Source: Micromonospora_I sp040659735
Lineage (GTDB): Bacteria > Actinomycetota > Actinomycetes > Mycobacteriales > Micromonosporaceae
DNA: 64,000 bases
NCBI RefSeq assembly: GCF_040659735.1
Contig: NZ_JBFANZ010000016.1
Location: forward strand, 62,001-126,000
Direction: 5' to 3'
Under the pieces are notes generated by a model that worked only from the letters and a program-made list of their open reading frames with translations, had not been told where the DNA came from and searched no databases. Shown one piece after another: positions 35,070-44,518 of the stretch. Numbering within the stretch: position 1 is the first letter of the stretch; each line of letters starts with the position of its first letter. The translations under genes were made by a program, and so were the position numbers.

Positions 35070-35865
35070 AGCCCAGCTTGAACGCCAGCACGTCGACGGC
35101 GAGCGGCCGGCGCCGATCTTTCTGGTCGGCTGCCAGCGCTCCGGCACCACGATGCTCCGGCTGGTGCTCGACTCGCATTCGCGGATCAGCTGCGGCCCGG
35201 AGACCCGCTTCCTCACCGACCTGGAGCGCATCGTCGGCCGGGACTGGGAACGGCTGGCCCGCTTCGGCTTGCCGCAGGAGGAATGGCTGCGCCGCATCGC
35301 CGACTTCTTCGGCGGCATCCACGAGGAGTACGCGCGCGGCCGCGGCAAGACCCGGTGGGCCGACAAGACGCCGCTCTACGCCATGTCGCTGGACTTCGTG
35401 ACCCGCGTCTTCCCCGACGCGCAGATCGTGCACGTCATCCGCGACGGCCGCGACGTGGTGGTGTCGCACCGCAAACGGTTCGGCTACTGGTCGGCGGTGA
35501 AGTGCGTGGTGAAGTGGCCCCGCTACATCCGCACCGCCCGCGCGGTGGGGCGCACGCTCCCGGCCGACCGCTACTACGAGCTCCGCTACGAGGAGACCGT
35601 GACCGATCCGGAGAAGGCGATGCGCGGTCTCTTCGAATTCCTCGGCGAACCCTGGGAGGCGGGCATCCTGGAATACGACGACAAGCAGCACGACGTGGCC
35701 CGGAAATACACCACGGAAGCGGAGAAGCGGCGCGCGGCGGCGGGCACCGACGCCCCGATCTACGGCTCGCGGGTCGGCACGTACCGCCGCGAACTCGATC
35801 CGTTCCTCCGGCTGCTGGTGCGGATCTTCTCCGGCGGCATGCTGCGCGAGTTGGGGTACCGATGA
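35062..35865 (+). CDS. Sulfotransferase family protein
   Basis: Seen: 267 residues; PIFLVGCQRSGTTMLRLVLD is a textbook phosphosulfate loop. WADKTPLYAMSLDFVTRVFP and IVHVIRDGRDVVVSHRKRFG hold the second element, and YYELRYEETVTDPEKAMRGL ends the nucleotide site. The C-terminus (YGSRVGTYRRELDPFLRLLV) is typical. Start: GTG overlapping the preceding gene by eight bases; stop overlaps the next gene's ATG as ATGA. Known: PAPS-dependent transfer to hydroxyls. Inference: acts on the same polymer as its neighbours. Confidence 0.9.
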   Translation: MTEAQLERQHVDGERPAPIFLVGCQRSGTTMLRLVLDSHSRISCGPETRFLTDLERIVGRDWERLARFGLPQEEWLRRIADFFGGIHEEYARGRGKTRWADKTPLYAMSLDFVTRVFPDAQIVHVIRDGRDVVVSHRKRFGYWSAVKCVVKWPRYIRTARAVGRTLPADRYYELRYEETVTDPEKAMRGLFEFLGEPWEAGILEYDDKQHDVARKYTTEAEKRRAAAGTDAPIYGSRVGTYRRELDPFLRLLVRIFSGGMLRELGYR

Positions 35866-37343
35866 GGCGACCGACCAGGCTGCGGGCCGTGCTGCTCGCC
35901 GCCGTCACCGCCGCAGCCGTTTTCACCTCGACCGCCTGCACCGGCGGTGGCCGACCGGCGCCGACCCCCACCCGTCCCTCCCCCGCGACGAGCGCCCCGG
36001 GCAGCGCCGCGCCGCCGCTCTCCGCCGCGGGCGGCACCGCCAACCCGTTCGGCGCGCACTGGGACTGGTCGCGCTACGACCAGTTCACCCCCTACCTGCG
36101 CAAACTCGCCGGCTCCGCGACCTACCACGAGCTGAGCTGGTGTGACGTCGAGAAGACCCGGGGCCGCCCGGACTGGGCGGGCGTCGACCAGGTGGCGAAG
36201 CGCAGCAAAGAACTGGGCATCACGCTCAACCTGAAGATCCGCATCGGGGTCTGCTGGGCCACCGGCGGTACCGCCCAGTACACCCGCGGCGAGGCCAACA
36301 AGACCGAGTCGGCGATGCCCCGCGACCTCGCCACCTACCAGGCGTTCGTCCGGGCTCTGGTGGCGCGCTACTCCCCCTACGGGGTGCGGCAGTACGCCAT
36401 CGAGAACGAGGTCAACGCGGAGCAGTACTGGGCCGGCAGCCCCGAGGACTACACGCGGCTCGTGCGGTCGGCCGCCGAGGCGATCCACGCCGCGGACCCG
36501 CAGGCACGCGTCGTCGACTCCGGCATCAGCAGCGTGGCGTACGGGTTCGGGATGGTCGACCACCTGCTCCAGGCGGGACGCACCGCCGAGGCGATCGCCG
36601 CGTACCGGGCGTACTTCGCGCGCCGCATCGGCACGCGCGGGCAGAAGATCCCGGCGGTCGGCGACGCCAGCCAGCTGGAGAAGGCGCTCGCCAACGAGAC
36701 GAACGCGCGGAACCTCGCCTTCCTCGCCGCCACCGAGCGGCTGCTCGACGACGGCGTGGTCCAACTCCGGCAACTGCACTTCTACGAGCACTTCAGCGCC
36801 GTGCCCGCGCTGGTCGGCTACCTCAAGGCGCAGACCCCGGCCGGGGTGCCCGTGGAGGCGTGGGAGGTCGGCCAGTTCTGGCGCGACGGCGACGGGGACG
36901 CGGCCAGCCGGGCCGGCGAGATGGTCAAGGTGGTCGCACAGTTGATCGCCGGCGGCGTACGCCAGGTGATGTGGCTGCCGCTCGCCTACAGCCCCGGCAA
37001 CCGGGCGGGGGCCGAGGTGCGCTACGGCCTGCTCGACCCGGACGGCACCGAGCGGGAGGCCGGCCGGATGCTGGCGAGCCTGGTCGGGGCGGCGCGGGAG
37101 GCCACCGTCACGCCGATCGCCACGGGTCGGCTCACCGGCGTGGCGTTCGAGCGCTCCGGCGCGACCACGGTCGTCGTGTGGTCGGCCTCCGGCGCGACGG
37201 TGACCGTGGCGTCCGGGCCGGGGTTGCGCAGCGCCGCTGTCGGCGCCCCGCTGAAGGCCGCCGGCACCGTCACCGTCGCCGACACCCCGGTGCTGCTCGC
37301 CGGCGACGGCACCGCCGCGCAGGTGCTCTCCGGGGTCCGCTGA
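35862..37343 (+). CDS. Glycoside-hydrolase-like lipoprotein
   Basis: Seen: 493 residues. An N-terminal lipobox (residues 1-28, ending STAC) is followed by a Thr/Pro-rich linker and a TIM-barrel-like domain: NPFGAHWDWSRYDQFTPYLR, ATYHELSWCDVEKTRGRPDW, GVRQYAIENEVNAEQYWAGS (a catalytic-type N-E pair on strand 4), AWEVGQFWRDGDG (candidate second Glu) and VMWLPLAYSP. A small beta domain ends the protein. Known: the N-E/E pattern fits clan GH-A, for example families 39 or 5. Start: ATG overlapping the sulfotransferase stop (ATGA). Inference: trims or remodels the sulfated polymer outside the cell; lipid-anchored. Enzyme family not certain. Confidence 0.78.
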   Translation: MRRPTRLRAVLLAAVTAAAVFTSTACTGGGRPAPTPTRPSPATSAPGSAAPPLSAAGGTANPFGAHWDWSRYDQFTPYLRKLAGSATYHELSWCDVEKTRGRPDWAGVDQVAKRSKELGITLNLKIRIGVCWATGGTAQYTRGEANKTESAMPRDLATYQAFVRALVARYSPYGVRQYAIENEVNAEQYWAGSPEDYTRLVRSAAEAIHAADPQARVVDSGISSVAYGFGMVDHLLQAGRTAEAIAAYRAYFARRIGTRGQKIPAVGDASQLEKALANETNARNLAFLAATERLLDDGVVQLRQLHFYEHFSAVPALVGYLKAQTPAGVPVEAWEVGQFWRDGDGDAASRAGEMVKVVAQLIAGGVRQVMWLPLAYSPGNRAGAEVRYGLLDPDGTEREAGRMLASLVGAAREATVTPIATGRLTGVAFERSGATTVVVWSASGATVTVASGPGLRSAAVGAPLKAAGTVTVADTPVLLAGDGTAAQVLSGVR

Positions 37344-37394
37344 CCACATCGCGCACCGGCGGCGGCGATCCGCCCGATACCGCCAGGGCCAGCC

Positions 37395-38984
37395 TCAGAA
37401 ACGGAACCTGGCCACCAGGGACTGCAGCTGTCCCGACACCTCGGACAACTCGTTCGCCGCCCGCTGCGATTCGCCGACCGACTCCGTTGTCGCCCTGGCG
37501 GCGGAGGCCACCCCGCCGATGCTCGCGGCGATCTGCCCCGACCCGGCGGCTGCTTCGGCGACGCTGCGGTTCATCTCGTTCGTCGTGGCGGTCTGCTCCT
37601 CCACGGCCGCGGCGGTGGTCAGCTGATAGTCGTTGATCTGGCCGATGACCCGGGAGACGTCGGCGATGGCCGCCACCGCGCTGTTGGTGTCCGCCTGGAT
37701 CGCCTCGACGCGACGGGAGATGTCCTCCGTCGCCCGTGCCGTCTCCTGCGAGAGCTCCTTGACCTCGTTGGCGACGACCGCGAACCCCTTGCCCGCGTCG
37801 CCCGCCCGCGCCGCCTCGATCGTGGCGTTCAGCGCCAGCAGGTTGGTCTGCGCGGCGATCGAGGTGATGACCTTCACGACGTCACCGATCATGCGGCTGG
37901 ACTCGCCGAGCCGCGTCACGGTCGCGGTGGTCGCCTCCGCGGCGCTCACCGCACGGCCCGCGACCGTCGCCGCCTGGTGGGCGTTCTGCGCGATGTCCCG
38001 CATCGAGCCGCCCATCTGCTGCGAGCCCGCCGCGACGGACTGCACGTTGCGCGACACCTCCTCCGCCGCACCCGCGACGACCTCCGCCTGTGCCGAGGAC
38101 TCCCGCGCTCCATCGGCGATCCGGCCGGAGAGGCCACCGATCCGGTCGCTGATCGAGGTGAGCCCCGCGGTGCTTCGACCGAACGCCGTCATCACCTCGC
38201 CGACCGCCGCCAGCGCGGTGTTCATCGAGCGCGCCATGCGACCCATCTCATCGTCCGACGTCACAGTCAGCCGCCGGGTCAGGTCACCGTCGGCGACAGC
38301 CGCCAGCACCGCACCCGCGTCGGCCAGCGGGCGGGTGATGCCGCGGGTGAGCCGCCAGGCCACCAGGACGGCGAACACGGTCGCCAGCGCGCACATCACG
38401 AGCATGATGACGAGGAAGCCGTCGGCGATCCCCCGGGCCTGCGCCGTCTCCGTACGGTTCATCGCCTCCTCCAGGTCGATGAACCTGTTGATCGCGGCAA
38501 GCCACTCGACGAACAGCGGCTTCACCTGCCCCAGCACCGTCGATGCCTGGTTCATGTCGCCCGCCATCCGCAGGGTGACCACCTGGTCGATCAGGGGCAG
38601 CGCGGCCTGCTCGATCCGCTGGATCTCGGCGAGCGCGGCGCGCTCGTCCTGGCTCACCTTGGCCGCGTCGGCGAAGATCGCGGCCATCTTGCTCGCCGAC
38701 TCGGCGTACGTGTCGGCCAGTCGCTTGATGTCCTCGATGTCGCGCTCGGCGTCCTTCGGCGCCGGCGCCAGCACGACGTCACGCAGGCTGATCGCGCGGT
38801 CGTGCACGCTGCCGCGGAAGTTGATCGCGTAGCGCTGCTTCACACTGTTGAGGTCGTTGATGACGGTCAGCCGGCTGCCGATCTCGTCGACCCGGGACAC
38901 GCCGACGGCGGTCAGCACGAGCATGTTGAGCACGACCACGAGGAACCCGAGGCCGAGCCGACGGCTGATGGTGAGCTTGGACAT
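37395..38984 (-). CDS. Methyl-accepting chemotaxis protein
   Basis: Seen: 529 residues. TM1 at about 10-30 (GLGFLVVVLNMLVLTAVGVS) precedes a four-helix ligand domain (about 31-190) and TM2 near 190-212 (GFLVIMLVMCALATVFAVLV). The HAMP linker (RLTRGITRPLADAGAVLAAV) leads to a cytosolic signalling domain whose hairpin tip reads SIAAQTNLLALNATIEAARA then GKGFAVVANEVKEL. Known: such receptors control CheA kinases; in non-flagellated actinomycetes orphan receptors exist and partners may be elsewhere. Start ATG; a GTG two codons earlier is possible. No che genes are in this window. Confidence 0.92.
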   Translation of the reverse strand: MSKLTISRRLGLGFLVVVLNMLVLTAVGVSRVDEIGSRLTVINDLNSVKQRYAINFRGSVHDRAISLRDVVLAPAPKDAERDIEDIKRLADTYAESASKMAAIFADAAKVSQDERAALAEIQRIEQAALPLIDQVVTLRMAGDMNQASTVLGQVKPLFVEWLAAINRFIDLEEAMNRTETAQARGIADGFLVIMLVMCALATVFAVLVAWRLTRGITRPLADAGAVLAAVADGDLTRRLTVTSDDEMGRMARSMNTALAAVGEVMTAFGRSTAGLTSISDRIGGLSGRIADGARESSAQAEVVAGAAEEVSRNVQSVAAGSQQMGGSMRDIAQNAHQAATVAGRAVSAAEATTATVTRLGESSRMIGDVVKVITSIAAQTNLLALNATIEAARAGDAGKGFAVVANEVKELSQETARATEDISRRVEAIQADTNSAVAAIADVSRVIGQINDYQLTTAAAVEEQTATTNEMNRSVAEAAAGSGQIAASIGGVASAARATTESVGESQRAANELSEVSGQLQSLVARFRF

Positions 38985-39198
38985 CTTCACGGCGGGTCCC
39001 TTGTAAGGCGGCACGAGAGCGGGATACCGCCCTCCTCCTTGTGACCATCGGTGAGCGGGCGGACGAGGTGAGCGGAATCGGGGGTACGCCGCCGGGTTAG
39101 ACGTCGAACCGCGGCCGGGCACATTCCGACACGTGCACCTAGTCGCGGGCGGCCACGCTTCATAGCCTGTGCACACCCCCAGATTTCGAGGAGTGTGC

Positions 39199-41094
39199 AT
39201 GGGTCGCATCGGCAGACTATGGAGCGTCGGGCTCGCCCTGCTCCCGGTGGCGGCGGTCGCCGTACTGGGCGCGGCGCCGTCGGCGCTCGCCGCGCAGGAC
39301 GCACCGTCGGTCGTCATCCGGGACGGGGTCACCCAACCCGTCTTCGGCTACGCCGACGCCATCCGGGAGCGGCTATTCATCGACTCCACCTTCGACAGCG
39401 ACAACGACGGGCTGCGCGACGTCATCGCGTTCGACGTGATGCGGCCCCGCGCCACCGCCGACGGACTCAAGGTGCCCGTCGTGATGGACGCCAGCCCCTA
39501 CTACTCGACGGTGTGCCGGGGCAACGAGGCGGAGTGCAAGGCCGACCTCGACGGCGACGGCCTGCTCGACAGGTGGCCGCTCTTCTACGACAACTACTTC
39601 GTGCCACGCGGCTACGCGGTGATCCTGCTCGACATGGTCGGCACCAGCAACTCCACCGGCTGCCCGACCACCAACGCCAACGAGGACAACCTCAGCGCCA
39701 AGCAGGCGATCAACTGGCTCAACGGCCGGGCGGTGGCGCGCAACGCCGCCGGCCGGGCGGTGAAGGCCGACTGGCACAACGGCAAGACCGGCATGATCGG
39801 TAAGTCGTACGACGGCTCGCTCGCCATGGCCACGGCGGTGACCGGCGTACCGGGCCTGACCACGGTGGTGCCGATCGGCGGCCCGACCGAGTACTACGAC
39901 TACGTGCGCAGCAACGGCGTGGTGACCCGCGGCAACGACTACACCTCGTACCTGGCCAACGTGGTCACCAACCCGGACCGGCGCGCCTACTGCAAGCCGG
40001 TCCGCGACGACCTGGCGGCCAACGACGGCGACGAGCACGGCGACTACACCGCCTTCTGGAACGAGCGCAGCTACGTCAAGAAGGTCCCCAACATGACGGC
40101 GAGCGTTTTCCTCGTGCACGGGATCAACGACGACAACGTGCGGCCGGACCACATGAGCAAGTTCTGGTACGCGCTCGCCGAGCAGAACGTGCCGCGCAAG
40201 ATGTGGCTGGCGCAGGAGGGGCACGTCGACCCGTTCGACTTCCGCCGCACCGCCTGGGTGCCGACCCTGCACCGGTGGTTCGACTTCTGGTTGCAGGGCA
40301 TCCAGAACGGGATCATGGACGAGCCGCGGGTCGACGTCGAACGCGCCGCCGACGTGTGGCAGACGTACGCGGACTGGCCGGTGCCCGGCAAGGCCGACAC
40401 GGAGGTCTTCCTCCAGCCGAACGCGAACGGCGCGGGCGGGCTCGGCCTGGTGCCGGTGGCGAAGCCGACGACCCAGTCGTTGCAGGACAGCCCCACGCAG
40501 AGCCAGAACACGATGATCCTCAACCCGGACACCGTCCAGCCGAACCGGCTGGCCTACCTGTCCGCGCCGCTGACCGCGCCACTGCACATCTCCGGCACAC
40601 CGGTGGTGAAGCTGCGCGCCTCGGCCGACCAGACCGACACCAACCTCGGCGCGATCCTGGTCGACTACGGCGCCGCCGAGCGGGTCGCGCACCGGGCGTC
40701 GGGCGAGGGCATCATCACGCTCGCCACCGAGGACTGCTGGGGCGAGAGCAGCCCGACCGACAACGGCTGCTACAAGCAGACCCAGAAGCGGGTCGCCACC
40801 GCCGACTACGAACTGGTCACCAAGGGCGTCATGGACGCGCAGAACCGGCAGTCGCTGCGCACCCCCGCGCCGCTGGCGCCCGGTCAGTCGTACAACTTCG
40901 ACTTCCCGCTGCTCCCCGAGGACTACGTCTTCCAGCCCGGTCACCGGATCGGCGTGATCATCGTGGCCAGCTACCCGCAGTACTCCAGCCAGGCCGACCA
41001 GACCCGGGCCACGATCGCGCTGGCGCTCAAGACCAGCCGCATCGTCCTGCCGGTCGTGGGCGGGACCTCCGCCGCGCACGCCGCCGGGCTCTGA
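39199..41094 (+). CDS. Secreted CocE/NonD-type (X-Pro dipeptidyl-peptidase-like) hydrolase
   Basis: Seen: 631 residues with GAGGAG before the ATG. Sec signal 1-32 (ending SALAAQD). The alpha/beta-hydrolase part has GMIGKSYDGSLAMATAV with Ser203 as nucleophile, VFLVHGINDDNVRPDHM with the acid near residue 311, and LAQEGHVDPFDF with His342. The C-terminal jelly-roll domain (about 400-620) contains LHISGTPVVKLRASADQTD and PGHRIGVIIVASYPQYS. Known: the family includes X-prolyl dipeptidyl peptidases and ester hydrolases such as cocaine esterase. An in-frame ATG ten codons upstream is less likely. Monocistronic, closed by a strong hairpin. Substrate is probably a proline-rich peptide, but this is not certain. 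Confidence 0.9.
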   Translation: MGRIGRLWSVGLALLPVAAVAVLGAAPSALAAQDAPSVVIRDGVTQPVFGYADAIRERLFIDSTFDSDNDGLRDVIAFDVMRPRATADGLKVPVVMDASPYYSTVCRGNEAECKADLDGDGLLDRWPLFYDNYFVPRGYAVILLDMVGTSNSTGCPTTNANEDNLSAKQAINWLNGRAVARNAAGRAVKADWHNGKTGMIGKSYDGSLAMATAVTGVPGLTTVVPIGGPTEYYDYVRSNGVVTRGNDYTSYLANVVTNPDRRAYCKPVRDDLAANDGDEHGDYTAFWNERSYVKKVPNMTASVFLVHGINDDNVRPDHMSKFWYALAEQNVPRKMWLAQEGHVDPFDFRRTAWVPTLHRWFDFWLQGIQNGIMDEPRVDVERAADVWQTYADWPVPGKADTEVFLQPNANGAGGLGLVPVAKPTTQSLQDSPTQSQNTMILNPDTVQPNRLAYLSAPLTAPLHISGTPVVKLRASADQTDTNLGAILVDYGAAERVAHRASGEGIITLATEDCWGESSPTDNGCYKQTQKRVATADYELVTKGVMDAQNRQSLRTPAPLAPGQSYNFDFPLLPEDYVFQPGHRIGVIIVASYPQYSSQADQTRATIALALKTSRIVLPVVGGTSAAHAAGL

Positions 41095-41103
41095 CCCGAA
41101 ACG

Positions 41104-41138
41104 CCGGTGGCGGCTCCCGCGTCGGGAACCGCCACCGG
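41104..41138. terminator. Bidirectional terminator hairpin
   Basis: CCGGTGGCGG (41104-41113) pairs with CCGCCACCGG (41129-41138), extended inward by TCCC/GGGA across one mismatch, with a five-base loop. It lies between the convergent CocE-type and glpK genes. Confidence 0.8.
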
Positions 41139-41151
41139 TGGTGCGCTCAGG

Positions 41152-42672
41152 TCAGCCGTCGACGTCGACCCAGTCCAGCGTCCGCTGCACCGCCTTCTTC
41201 CACTTGGCGTAGCCTTCCTCGCGCTGCTCCTCCGACCAGGTCGGCTGCCAGCGCTCCCGCTCGTTCCAGTTGGCCCGCAGCTCGTCGGTGGACTTCCAGA
41301 ACCCCACCGCGAGCCCGGCCCCGTACGCCGCGCCCAGCGCCGTCGTCTCGGCGCAGACCGGCCGGCTCACCGGCACACCGAGGACGTCGGCCTGGATCTG
41401 CATGCAGAGGTTGTTGGCGGTCACCCCGCCGTCCACCTTGAGCACGTCGAGGGTGACCCCGGAGTCCTTCGCCATCGCCTCGGTGACGTCCCGCGTCTGG
41501 TAACAGATCGCTTCCAGCGTCGCCCGCGCCAGGTGGGCGTTGGTGTTGTAGCGGGACAGCCCGACGATCGCGCCGCGGGCGTCGGAGCGCCAGTACGGCG
41601 CGAACAGCCCGGAGAACGCCGGCACGAAGTAGACCCCGCCGCTGTCCTCCACCTGCGCGGCCAGCGCCTCGCTCTGCGCCGCCTCCCGGATGATGCCCAA
41701 CTGGTCACGGAGCCACTGCACCGCCGACCCGGTGACCGCGATGGAGCCTTCGAGGGCGTAGACCGGGGCCTCGGAGCCGAACTGATAGCAGACGGTGGTG
41801 AGCAGCCCGGCGCGCGACCGCACGATCTCGGTGCCGGTGTTGAGCAGCATGAAATTGCCCGTGCCGTAGGTGTTTTTCGCCTCGCCCGGCGCGAAGCAGA
41901 CCTGACCCACCGTGGCCGCCTGCTGGTCACCGAGGATCGCGGTGAGCGGCACCTCGCCGGCGAGCGGGCCGGTGGGCAGCGTGGTGCCGTACCGGTCGGG
42001 ATCGGACGAGGGCCGGATCTGCGGCAGCATCGCCCGCGGGATGTTGAAGAACGACAGCAGCTCGTCGTCCCAGTCGAGGGTTTCCAGGTTCATCAGCATG
42101 GTGCGGCTGGCGTTAGTGACGTCGGTGACGTGCACGCCGCCGTCGGTGCCGCCGGTGAGGTTCCACATCAGCCAGCTGTCGGTGTTACCGAAGATCGCCT
42201 CGCCCTTTTCGGCGGCCTCGCGTACGCCGTCGACGTTCTCCAGGATCCACTGCACCTTGCCGCCGGAGAAATAGGTGGCCGGCGGGAGGCCGGCCTTCTG
42301 CCGGATGACGTCACCGCGCCCGTCCCGGTCCAGCAGCGCGGCGATCTGGTCGGTGCGGGTGTCCTGCCAGACGATGGCGTTGTAGTAGGGGCGTCCGGTG
42401 CGGCGGTTCCACACCACCGTGGTTTCCCGCTGGTTGGTGATGCCCAACGCGGCGAGGTCGGCGGCGTTCAGCCCGTGCGCGTTCATCGCGGTCCGGATCA
42501 CCGCCGAGGTGCGTTCCCAGATCTCCAGCGGGTTGTGCTCGACCCACCCCGCACGGGGCAGGATCTGCTGGTGTTCGAGCTGGTGGCGGCCGACCTCGTT
42601 GCCGCCATGGTCGAAGATCATGAAACGGGTGCTCGTGGTGCCCTGGTCTACCGCGCCGACGAAGTCAGCCAT
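41152..42672 (-). CDS. glpK: Glycerol kinase
   Basis: Seen: 506 residues with AGGAGA before ATG. N-terminal FGGY domain: VGAVDQGTTSTRFMIFDHGG, the ATP phosphate loop. AALGITNQRETTVVWNRRTG and YNAIVWQDTRT hold glycerol-binding residues. The C-terminal half has GNTDSWLMWNLTGG, LGDQQAATVGQVCF, YGTGNFMLLNTG, YFVPAFSGLFAPYW and LKVDGGVTANN. Known: phosphorylates glycerol to sn-glycerol-3-phosphate in the cytosol. Neighbours: 30 bases downstream of glpF in the same operon, which is divergent from the IclR regulator. A second, different glpK lies across the regulator. Confidence 0.96.
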   Translation of the reverse strand: MADFVGAVDQGTTSTRFMIFDHGGNEVGRHQLEHQQILPRAGWVEHNPLEIWERTSAVIRTAMNAHGLNAADLAALGITNQRETTVVWNRRTGRPYYNAIVWQDTRTDQIAALLDRDGRGDVIRQKAGLPPATYFSGGKVQWILENVDGVREAAEKGEAIFGNTDSWLMWNLTGGTDGGVHVTDVTNASRTMLMNLETLDWDDELLSFFNIPRAMLPQIRPSSDPDRYGTTLPTGPLAGEVPLTAILGDQQAATVGQVCFAPGEAKNTYGTGNFMLLNTGTEIVRSRAGLLTTVCYQFGSEAPVYALEGSIAVTGSAVQWLRDQLGIIREAAQSEALAAQVEDSGGVYFVPAFSGLFAPYWRSDARGAIVGLSRYNTNAHLARATLEAICYQTRDVTEAMAKDSGVTLDVLKVDGGVTANNLCMQIQADVLGVPVSRPVCAETTALGAAYGAGLAVGFWKSTDELRANWNERERWQPTWSEEQREEGYAKWKKAVQRTLDWVDVDG

Positions 42673-42702
42673 CCGCGTCTCCTGTCTCGAATGTGGTCGG
42701 TG

Positions 42703-43536
42703 TCAGACCTTGACCGGCTCGGTCTCGGCGGGGGTGGGCACGCGGCCCGGCTCGGGCGGCTCGTCGGCGGGGAGGAAGCGGCCGATCAACGCCTGGTAGA
42801 GGCCGGCGCCGAGCACGCCGCCGAGCAGCGGACCGACGATCGGCACCCAGAAGTAGAGGCCACCGTACTGGTCCCGGAACGCCGTGTCGTAGCCGGTCAG
42901 GAAGGACGCCAGGCGGGGACCGAAGTCACGGGCCGGGTTGATCGCGTAGCCGGCGTTGGTGCCCCACGCCATGCCGATCGCGACGACGAGCAGACCGATG
43001 ACGACCGGGGCGAGGTTGGCCGCCGGTGGCGAGTTGCGCATATCGGTGAGGGCGAGAATGACGAAGAGCAGGATGGCGGTGCCGATGATCTGGTCGCGCA
43101 GCCCGCCCCACTGCCCCACCGGCAACTCGCCGTTGCCCGGCAGGGTGGAGAAGACGCCCTGGGTCTTGATGGTGTGGCCGGGGTCCACCTTGGCCAGCAC
43201 CTCGCTGTAGTTCCAGCGGACGATCAGCGCGGCGACGAAGGCGCCGGCGGTCTGGGCGAGCGTGTAGGGCAGCACCTTGCGCCAGGAAAAGCCTTTGAAG
43301 ACCGCGAGTGCCACGGTCACCGCGGGGTTGAGGTGGGCGCCGCTGATCCGGGCGGCGACATAGACGCCGAGTACGACGCCGAAGCCCCACGCCCAGGCGA
43401 TGCTGTCGTGGTCGCCGATGCCGCCGGCCACCACCTGGGCCACCACCCCCACCCCGAACAGGATGAGGATCATCGTGCCGGCGAACTCCGCCGCCAGTTC
43501 GCCGAGAAGTCCGGGGAGTTTCACGCGCTGGGTCAT
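42703..43536 (-). CDS. glpF: Glycerol uptake facilitator (aquaglyceroporin)
   Basis: Seen: 277 residues, strong AGGAGGAAGC before ATG. Six membrane helices and the two half-helix motifs SGAHLNPAVTVALAVF and NAGYAINPARDFGPRL; the Arg after the second NPA and neighbouring Gly/Asp residues are typical of glycerol-permeable channels. Known: passive uptake of glycerol and small polyols. Neighbours: first gene of glpF-glpK; a TCGACA-A-TGTCGA palindrome lies upstream, where the divergent IclR-family regulator probably binds. The C-terminal proline/glutamate-rich tail (about 20 residues) is cytosolic. Confidence 0.95.
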   Translation of the reverse strand: MTQRVKLPGLLGELAAEFAGTMILILFGVGVVAQVVAGGIGDHDSIAWAWGFGVVLGVYVAARISGAHLNPAVTVALAVFKGFSWRKVLPYTLAQTAGAFVAALIVRWNYSEVLAKVDPGHTIKTQGVFSTLPGNGELPVGQWGGLRDQIIGTAILLFVILALTDMRNSPPAANLAPVVIGLLVVAIGMAWGTNAGYAINPARDFGPRLASFLTGYDTAFRDQYGGLYFWVPIVGPLLGGVLGAGLYQALIGRFLPADEPPEPGRVPTPAETEPVKV

Positions 43537-43659
43537 GCTTCCTCCTGGGTGCCGGGTGTGACGTGGGCGGGTGTCCTCTCGGAACGTGACGACCGCGTGA
43601 CGGACGTCGCAGGTGGGTGAACCGTAGGAAACGTGAAATCGACAGTCAACGAACCCCGG

Positions 43660-43672
43660 TCGACAATGTCGA
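43660..43672. promoter_or_regulatory. Palindromic operator candidate of the glycerol locus
   Basis: TCGACA-A-TGTCGA is perfectly symmetric and lies 40 bases before the IclR-gene start, between it and glpF. A further half-site, TCGACA, occurs 21 bases to the left (43639-43644). IclR-family proteins bind such dyads near their own promoters. Role inferred from position. Confidence 0.6.
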
Positions 43673-43711
43673 ACACTGTTGCCGCACCCCGAACCGGGTT
43701 AGCATGCGCGC

Positions 43712-44479
43712 GTGCCTGGCCAGGTCCAGTCCATCGCCCGCGCCGCCGCCATCCTCCGCCTACTGGCCAGCAGCTCCGGCCGGCTCGGCGTCGGCGAGAT
43801 CGCGCGCTCCCTCGACCTGGCCAAGGGGACCGCCCACGGCATCGTGCGCACCCTGCAGGACGTCGGCTTCGTGGAGCAGGACGAGACCTCCGGCAAATAC
43901 CAGCTCGGCGCCGCGTTGCTGCATCTGGGCACCAGCTACCTCGATGTCAACGACCTGCGCTCACGCTCCATCAACTGGGCCGACCCGCTCGCCTCCCGCA
44001 CCGGTGAAGCCGTGCGCATCGGCACCCTGCTGGAGGGGAAGGTCCTCGTCGTCCACCACGTCTTCCGCCCCGACGACACCCTCCAGACGCTCGACGTGGG
44101 CGCGCTGCTGCCGCCGCACGCCACCGCGCTGGGCAAGGTGCTCCTCGCGTACGACGCGGGGCACTCGGCGGCCATCCTTGCCGGTGACCTGGCGCCGTAC
44201 ACCCGGCGCACGCTGGTCACCCCGCGGGCGCTCGGTCGCGCGTTCGCCGCGATCCGGGAGGCCGGCTGGGGCGCGGAGATCGAGGAGATGACCGTCGGCG
44301 AGGCGGGCCTCGCCGCACCGATCCGGGGGTACGGCGGCCTCGTCGTCGGCGCCATCGGCATCACCGGCCCGGTGGAACGCCTCTGCGACTCCAACCGCAG
44401 GCCCGACCCGGGGCTCGTGGCGCACGTGCGCGACGCCGCCCGCGCCGTCTCCCGCGACCTCGGCGCCGCACGATGGTGA
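43712..44479 (+). CDS. IclR-family regulator, GylR-like
   Basis: Seen: 255 residues, GTG start. The winged helix opens with VQSIARAAAILRLLASSSGR, then LGVGEIARSLDLAKGTAHGI (recognition helix). The effector domain runs from about residue 75: AVRIGTLLEGKVLVVHHVF, LLPPHATALGKVLLAYD, EEMTVGEAGLAAPIRGYGGL. Known: GylR of Streptomyces represses the glycerol operon and is released by glycerol-3-phosphate. Here the gene sits between glpF-glpK and a second glpK and is 39 bases upstream of the latter, so it very probably controls both. Assignment to GylR is by family and context. Confidence 0.9.
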   Translation: MPGQVQSIARAAAILRLLASSSGRLGVGEIARSLDLAKGTAHGIVRTLQDVGFVEQDETSGKYQLGAALLHLGTSYLDVNDLRSRSINWADPLASRTGEAVRIGTLLEGKVLVVHHVFRPDDTLQTLDVGALLPPHATALGKVLLAYDAGHSAAILAGDLAPYTRRTLVTPRALGRAFAAIREAGWGAEIEEMTVGEAGLAAPIRGYGGLVVGAIGITGPVERLCDSNRRPDPGLVAHVRDAARAVSRDLGAARW

Positions 44480-44518
44480 ACACCCCGATCCGCCCGCCGT
44501 TCCCGAGGAGCACATCCC

